Shown here one piece after another: positions 56,666-64,000 of a DNA stretch of 64,000 nucleotides. A program made the position numbers and the translations under genes. The notes beneath the pieces are model-generated. The model worked only from the letters and a program-made list of their open reading frames with translations. It made no database searches and had not been told where the DNA came from. Every line of letters starts with the position of its first letter. The stretch's first letter is position 1. The stretch comes from Agaricus subrufescens (taxonomy: Eukaryota; Basidiomycota; Agaricomycetes; Agaricales; Agaricaceae): contig CM057059.1 of NCBI GenBank assembly GCA_029945375.1, positions 2,294,001 to 2,358,000 on the forward strand. The letters run 5' to 3'.

Positions 56666-57004
56666 CTAGAAGTCGGTGACACGGCCCTTGAAACTCCAGT
56701 CACCTCCCTCCGCGCTCCAACGCCCGACTGGTTCGCGCTTTGGCCCACCTTCCTCTCCCGTTGTGGGGTTGATGTCCCCTTGAAATTCAGCTTTGAGAGG
56801 CTCCGGAGCATCAGGGTGTAGCTGTGTCGCTTCGCCCAAGGAAGAGCCTGAGGTCCGAGCTTTGCGGATGAGTTCCTCGAGCTCACGCTGCTGCTTCTGG
56901 GGAAGAGGAGGGGGAGCCGGTCTGCTCAGATTGGACATTCTACGACCACAGCGTGAGATTTGCGATACAAGACGAAAGCGCGGTAGCCGGGCTGAGACCA
57001 TCAT
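56666..57004 (-). CDS. SDH8: Succinate dehydrogenase assembly factor 4 (Sdh8/SDHAF4, DUF1674)
   Basis: Single-exon, 112 residues. The N-terminus (MMVSARLPRFRLVSQISRCG) is an Arg-rich mitochondrial presequence. The C-terminal family signature is complete: EFQGDINPTTGEEGGPKREP, then WSAEGGDWSFKGRVTDF at the extreme C-terminus. SDHAF4 binds flavinylated Sdh1 in the matrix and promotes its joining with Sdh2. Start at 57004, with a second Met directly after; stop 56666-56668. Confidence 0.93.
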   Translation of the reverse strand: MMVSARLPRFRLVSQISRCGRRMSNLSRPAPPPLPQKQQRELEELIRKARTSGSSLGEATQLHPDAPEPLKAEFQGDINPTTGEEGGPKREPVGRWSAEGGDWSFKGRVTDF

Positions 57005-57680
57005 TATGGTTGGGACTTGAGTTGACGTAACGTGCCCAAGTTGCTATATGTGTACTATTCACCCTAAATCAAGGCCATTTTTAGCCATGGGGCCAATCTT
57101 CTGAATGCTTTTATCCTCGTGTGCGGAGGTATCGCGTTCAACGAAAGGCTTCTCAGTCAGTGCATCTTCATGGTGTGCTTAAGTTTGATCACGGATTAGA
57201 TTGATGTAGCGATTGCAATCTCATACGCTGTACTTGGATTCCAGGAGAGTCAGATAAGGCTTCAGAGCGAACCCACTTCGCTTGGAGTCCTTCATTATGC
57301 TAGTACTTGCGAGGGCGATAATGAATCATCGCGGTTGTCATTCTTTTTCAGTACATTGAATCATATGGAAGAATATGAGATATGAGTCTTGGTTGCAAGA
57401 CACGAGGTAATGGCGCTGCAACAGAGCTTCATTGACACATCAGCCGGACAACCTGCGATATGTCCACTGTCAGTTCATCAGGCGCAAAGTGTCCCCGAGG
57501 CGTCCACGCGGTGGTGCTCCTTTTGACTACTATCGTTATTTATGTTCACGTCACCTTCTTCTATTAATTTGCGAGTACTCATTAAAGATCCATAACGATC
57601 GATTAGAGGTTTTTTAGACGATACCTTCTCAGACAGGTAGAGAGTATTTTAGTCGCTAATGATACACAGAGGACATCACG
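57005..57680. other. Intergenic region between SDHAF4 and NSA2
   Basis: 676 bp. It holds the SDHAF4 promoter and the NSA2 3' region. The small open frame at 57432-57617 resembles nothing known. No other element was recognised. Confidence 0.5.
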
Positions 57681-58743
57681 TCATACAACTATAGAAGGTC
57701 GTCAGTAAAAGGGTACAGATGCGCAGTAGCCAAGAGTTTGAACATACGTAGGACAGCATTTATACAGCCATCGTTTTCGGGATTGTTTGTAACTTGGGCA
57801 TATTTACCGAACACGACCTTCCCTCCGGCGGTGACCATACCGAGTTCGGAGACATTAACTTCAATAACGGTACCTTTGGTAAGTACGCCGAGTTGTGTAT
57901 ACATTGGCGATTGAGGATTCTTCTTGACTCCTAGAATTTGTAGCTGGAAGGTTGCCTTCAGGTCGGCTGAAGCAGGCAACGTTAGCCAGCGATGGACACG
58001 ACAGATGTCAAGAGTACATACGATGTGTTACATTTGCTTTTTTGTATCGTAGGGCCATCGGTCGAATAAACCGTTCCATTTTAACGGGCTTGCGGGTAAA
58101 ACCCTCGCCAACAAAAGTCGCCTTGGTCACCATGCGTTTCCATGCCTTGCTTTTGCTTTTTCCAGTTTTGACAACCTTAAACATCTCGTCTTCGGCTATT
58201 CCACGAACTTTGGGTAATGGGACCGCATATTTTGCAGCCTTATCCTTCCGCTTTTGTTTTATGGCTGTCGACAACGCTTTCGCATCTTTTTGCCCTTCAC
58301 GGTCCAGAAGGTACGTAGGTAACGCAGCATCAGGAGCAGACCCGGAGTCTGCTTGTTTGACATGGCGTTCATCGTGAGCTTTAAGTGTCTTTTTCATCTG
58401 AACCTTTTCTCTATGACGTTTTGCATGAAGCAGTTTGGCCTTCAAACCAAATGCTTTCTGAGCAACGGCAGAAGATTTATGTGCGGCACGAGCTTCGCGC
58501 TTCCGCCTAGACAATGCAAAAATTAGTCTGTAATAAAATAAATTCAGCTGAGAAAGAGACACACTTTCGCTCATAGTAATCCAGCCGCCTTCCATGCCGC
58601 TTGATGTGTTCTTCGATGTACTCGTTCTACTTGATATGATTATTGTTTTCCGCCAAGCATATATCTGACACAACATACCTGCGGCTAAAAACAGATAACA
58701 CCTGTTAGGAAACTCAACAACGACGCATAATATGACGCACCAT
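57681..58743 (-). CDS. NSA2: 60S ribosome biogenesis factor Nsa2
   Basis: Nuclear pre-60S assembly factor with an eS8-like C-terminal fold. Assembled from the start: ATG alone (58741-58743), a 6-nt exon CCGCAG (58679-58684), then AACGAG from 58626. This gives [20 protein letters not shown] and [14 protein letters not shown], exactly the conserved family N-terminus. Then follow the basic [20 protein letters not shown] helix, [52 protein letters not shown] and [20 protein letters not shown]. It ends [21 protein letters not shown] after a last intron (stop 57681-57683). The high conservation makes the unusual 5' exons convincing. It is divergent from YIP1 (141 bp between ATGs). Confidence 0.95.
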
Positions 58744-58884
58744 GGCTCACAACTGTCGAAGGTGAAGAATTTGAGTCTTTGCAATTGCAATCTGAACGCC
58801 GAGAGGTCACGTGATATTTATATAATCCGCTGGAACGTGTAGTGTGATCGAAAAGCCCAGAGCCATGATCATTTACTTACCGAC

Positions 58885-59822
<938 letters not shown>

Positions 59823-59941
59823 TCTACATTGTTGTTACTTTTATTCATTTACCTAATTGATAATGGGAGACTAGTATACACTGAATGAGGGATATCGGAT
59901 GCCTGGCAATTACGAAAAGCTATGATATTAAATGAAATAGA

Positions 59942-62900
59942 TTAGTCTACCTGTTTGTCAACTTTTAGCTGTCGACTGTAAAGCTTCAAGAGGACTTCCA
60001 TAATTTCTTCAAGAGGCCTAGTGGCGTATTCATCAACATACTGAGGTAATGAATCTTCTAGGTTGAAACCAGCTTTCTTCATGAAAAATGGATGCATCAC
60101 ATCTGGCGTTGCATCCCCCAGCTGTCTCATAGTCAACCGTTCAATGGAGCGATTCCGTGGCTCATATCTAACGTCTCTGCGCTGAGTCGTGCTTGTTGTC
60201 GGGGTGTCTGGTTGTGTCGGAGGTATCGAGGGTGAAAGCCCGCCTTGTGAGGATGTCAAAGGGTACGCTGTCACCGAACGAGAAATTGGTGGCCCGAGTA
60301 GAGGAGACGTTGGGGCGTTGATAGGGTTGGCGGATGCTGGAAGTGAAGTCGACTTCGAAGGTGAGTCCGAAGATTCCAAAGCCTTCCTACGCTTGTCTAA
60401 AATCGTAGGAGAATTGACTCCGGAATTGAGCGATGTACGCCACTCAGCGGTAGCGCGCACTTGATCCATTTCACGTCCCATGTTCTTTTTTAGCAGCGTG
60501 AGCCATGAATAAAGTGCCACGTTCAATGTGATGTAAATGTCATCAATTTCCCTCATACCCTTCCTGACAAAGCTGCTGTAGAAATCGTAGAACAAATCCT
60601 GAGTATTTTCGCGTAGTACCACTTCGCTGGTCATGTGCATTTTCATTGAAGGTAGGCCAACGATGGTGGCCTCAGAAGCAGCGTCGGTGAACGTTTGAAG
60701 CCATTCACGGAAACCTTCCGTGGCAAGAGGTGGCATACTCAAAGGTTGATTTCGCGTGTACTTCGATATCACCATCGAGGAGAACGAAAGCCGCAAATCT
60801 CGCTGCATGGGTGTCTGGTTTGCAGCCAAAAGGCTGTCAAGGTGTGCGTGGACATCTCGCGCTACAAACTGCGCCATCTCTGTATCTTCCATGCTACGCG
60901 GGAAAACCACAAAACGCATATGATCCAATCGTAGGCTGATGAATTGCCGGATAACAAAAGACAGTTTGCTGTCAGCTTCCTTGATCTTTGTCTTGGAGCT
61001 TTGTAGGAGAGCTTCGGCAAAAGTGGAGAGAGGATTGTCCGGTTTCAGAGAACGACTCCCGCGGAACGCCGCGGACTCTCTGCTGGCATTATCCCTTTGA
61101 GCATCGAGATTGGCTTCGAATTTGTTCGCGTACGACATCAGCTTGGGAATGGTGCTAATGGTGATAGCTGCAGCGATCTCTGGACTAGTCACCACAAAAA
61201 ATAGCCGCAAGGGTTTCTTGGGGTCTCCTGTGAAGGAAGTTGACGTCCAGTCATCGTAGATTTCGACTTCAAGAGGTTCCGCACTAAAATCGTTAAGTCA
61301 TCGGGTTCCGCTCCAAACTGATAGACTTACTGATACTGAAGCAGGCGTTGCCGGTCTGACTCTAAACTCACTGTCAATGGTCCACTTGTTAGTCGTAATT
61401 CGAGCATTCGCCCGTCTTCAAGCCTGGACAGCTGGGCATCAGTTCTTCGAATAGTCTGGAATAGACAGTCGCAGACAAGAGCACGGCCAGAAAGATTTCC
61501 GTCAGCGATGATCGAGAGTTCACCGACGTATATCGCCACCTCACTACTCTTCTCTGTCAGCTTGGTCCTCAAGATAGACTGGTTTAGATCTAGGATGATT
61601 TTGGATATTGATTGACCAAGGTCCACCTCAAGGTTGATGCGACGTATGCGAACTAACAATATCGTATCGATAAATTGCTTGATCGGTGGCAGGGCGACTG
61701 ATGAATTAACCGGGGTGAGTTTGAGAGGGGTCCGAGCTTCCTGCGTTGGCTGATTAACGAAAACGGGGAACCGGTCGAGCCAAACCGCTTTAAAACAGAG
61801 AATATCCTGCAGCCTCGAGAACCTGACCTTTCCATGGAATTCAGTATCAACAATAAGCGATAATGAACTCGTGATGTATCCTAAGACGTCCTCTGTCTTC
61901 GAGAAGGTCACAGAAAAAGTTAAATTCCGTGCATCGAGCTGAAGGCAATCGTCACGGAGGAAACCGTGTCTGAGGCCAATAGATAACCCTCCAACCGTTC
62001 CAGTAAATGTCACACGACGCGCGTGCGGAGAGATGTTGACAATGAAACCGCCACTTTCCCAGCGTAACCCGGCCACCACGTTGACGTCTGGTTGGCAAGT
62101 GAGTTCGAGCTTCGAGCAGTCAATACGTAAGCTGAAGCTGATACGTATGCTCGAAACCGCTTTGAGAGCATCCTCATTGTCAACGGACATCATACTACTG
62201 GATGGCGACATTTCAGGAGACTGAGCTATCTCGGAATTGTCTCGGTATATTCGGGTCTCAATGCGTTTGACCAGTTCGGTCAGGAAAGGAAGAAGCGTGG
62301 GTCGAAGAACGTTCTGGCTAGAATGAATAGTGCACTTGAACAAGAGAGTGGACGGTTCCTGGTCGTGGCCCCCGCTCAGTTTGTGCACAGTTGGAGTGGC
62401 ACGGTATTCAGCCCAAACCGAAACGACGGGGAGGTAAAAGATCTCTGCGCCAACCTCGAGAATTTGATCATCACTGAGCTCGGTAGGTGTTGATGGGTTT
62501 TTTTTCTGGTAAAGTCGCATGGCTGTGCTACTATACATGCGCACTTTGCCACTCAGAAATGTTAGGGAGGCGAAGACATTAGTAGCCGGGGTAGCGTGGT
62601 GGTGTTTTTCTGGGGGTGGCTTTTCGATTCTCTCCTCTAGCAGAGGAGTGTGGACGACGCTGTTGGATAATTGATCGAGTCGTTCCTTCCCTTGTCGGTA
62701 GACATCAATCAGAGAAAAGATATAATCTGCAATACTCGAATCCAGATCAAGTATGAAGCCGCTAACACTGGCATTAATCCATAGTTGGCGGGAGTCTGCG
62801 CGGAGCGTCGAACGAAGCTGTGCTTTCATTTCGGGGTATATAAGGCGATTCCTTGAGCGATGTTTTGCACCATCGAAGTCACCTGGCTCAGATTGACGGA

Positions 62901-64000
62901 ATCTAGTACAAATTAGCAAATTGTGGATGGTGTTATTAGAGTGGCTTACTCTGAGACAAACTGGAAAGAAAGGCAGTGCATTCCTGCTTCCCCAGTTTCG
63001 CCACGATTGATAGCAAACACAATCGATGATACAGAAAACAAGAAAGCACTGACAGGTGCATCCTTGGTTCGATTTCGGGATAGCTTAATGTCGTGGTCCA
63101 ACGTAATAGGGAAAGCAATTCCAAGATTTCTTATAGCCACGTTAATGAGATACTTAGAGAGCCACGACGTTTGTTCGGAACGTGCTTGCGGGGTTTTTAT
63201 CTCAAACGTCTTCATGATGCTCTGTGTCTTTTGTTTGAATGCTGCTAGCTCTTGAACACGCTGTTCCTTTCTTTCCAAGATTTCCGCCTGAAAACAGTGT
63301 TCAGAACTTTCAAAATAACATACAACACATAGGCACTATGCTCACCTGTAGATGATCTATGAAATCACCTATCTCACCAATAGAGCTGGGTTGCATCACA
63401 GCGTGTATCTTGGTAACTGCCAATTCCAGTGTTTGTTGATAAGGAAATTGCTTTTGTTTGCCTGCGAACACTTGTGCGTTAATGACTACGAAGACGGAGC
63501 GCCGACTACGATTAGAAGATTTCATCATTGGAGTAGACTGGGGAGCTAGAGAAAGCGCCAAATCAGTCAGATTGAGGTCCCAGCTTCCTCCGTGATCGCT
63601 TCGCAGTCCACCACCGATATCTTGGCATTCCAGATACATAGTCGAAGAAAAGCCTTCAAAACCCACTCGGAATCCTCGCATTTTAAGAAACCCGGAGTAT
63701 GCAAGCTGGTTCCCGGATTGCGTGACTCGTGATTTGGACGACGATTTGGTTCGGGTTTCTTGTACTAGACCCACGAGGTCATTGAAGTCTTGTCCAAACT
63801 TTTGTTGCACCACAAGCATAGTATCCCAGTGTGATGGCTTGACTTTGATATCAAGATAATCAATTATGACAAGGGATTGGACTTGACGTCCGTCATAGTT
63901 ACCGCCGAGCGATAAGGAGGGAAAAGCGAGCTTGACCCGACTATTCGGCGCGGTGTCGTGTGTATTGCCTCTCATCGAAATTTCAAGGACATTCGATGCA
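59942..64000 (-). CDS. CSF1: Bridge-like lipid transfer protein Csf1 (BLTP1/KIAA1109-type), C-terminal part
   Basis: Very long repeating-beta-groove protein that moves lipids at ER contact sites. Only the C-terminal ~1300 codons lie here and the gene continues past 64000. Exons (about 63310-64000, 62936-63278, 61327-62919 and 59942-61290) carry long stretches of alternating beta-rich sequence (LSIIADGNLSGRALVCDCLF; LNLTDLALSLAPQSTPMM). Near the C-terminus are TSPEIAAAITISTIPKLMSY and LRLDHMRFVVFPRSMEDTEM, followed by the signature MREIDDIYITLNVALYSWLT. The tail has MHPFFMKKAGFNLEDSLPQY, stop at 59942. The match to the fungal Csf1 C-terminus is by motif order and overall character, as no single catalytic motif exists. 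Confidence 0.85.

Overview
This 64 kb window is nuclear DNA of a filamentous basidiomycete, almost certainly an Agaricomycete (mushroom-forming or wood/litter-decay fungus). Genes are dense, lie on both strands, and are cut by many short introns of about 50-60 bp. They include an AA9 lytic polysaccharide monooxygenase and a HAD-terpene cyclase fusion, both typical of these fungi. No mobile element, rRNA, tRNA or CRISPR array was recognised.

Layout, left to right. 0-10 kb: the 3' end of a TM9SF protein, mitochondrial TyrRS (MSY1), RPS23, a transglutaminase-fold protein, CDP-DAG synthase (CDS1) and DNA topoisomerase I (TOP1). 10-16.6 kb: complex I subunit NDUFB3, a 1.6 kb unassigned stretch, the HAD-terpene cyclase fusion and threonine deaminase (ILV1). 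17-28.4 kb: a Cti6-like PHD protein, VPS8 (CORVET), COG2 and a PRKRIP1-like protein. 29-37.6 kb: AA9 LPMO, RMT2, TRAPPC1/BET5, FUN30 and a two-exon orphan gene. 38-45 kb: a divergent mitochondrial carrier, a Zn2Cys6 transcription factor, U2AF35 and ALG14. 45-54.7 kb: APC8/CDC23, a GLTSCR-domain protein, a CLC chloride channel/transporter and SmD3. 54.7-64 kb: a 2 kb unassigned stretch, SDHAF4, NSA2, YIP1 and the C-terminal part of CSF1/BLTP1, which runs off the right edge.

Most genes are housekeeping. Membrane and secretory-pathway genes are well represented (TM9SF, VPS8, COG2, TRAPPC1, ALG14, YIP1, CSF1, CLC, CDS1), but they are interspersed with unrelated genes and nothing suggests a functional cluster. 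Neighbours are often divergent with 135-375 bp between start codons (probable shared promoters) or convergent with 60-250 bp between stops.

The most notable items are the single-gene HAD/class II terpene cyclase, which stands alone without tailoring genes, and several extreme exon structures. SmD3 and NSA2 each need a 6-nt microexon, NSA2 carries its start codon alone in exon 1, the TOP1 catalytic tyrosine sits in a 24-nt exon, and SmD3 and ALG14 each need a GC-AG intron. Exon boundaries were worked out by eye from reading frame, GT/GC-AG sites and family resemblance. They are predictions.
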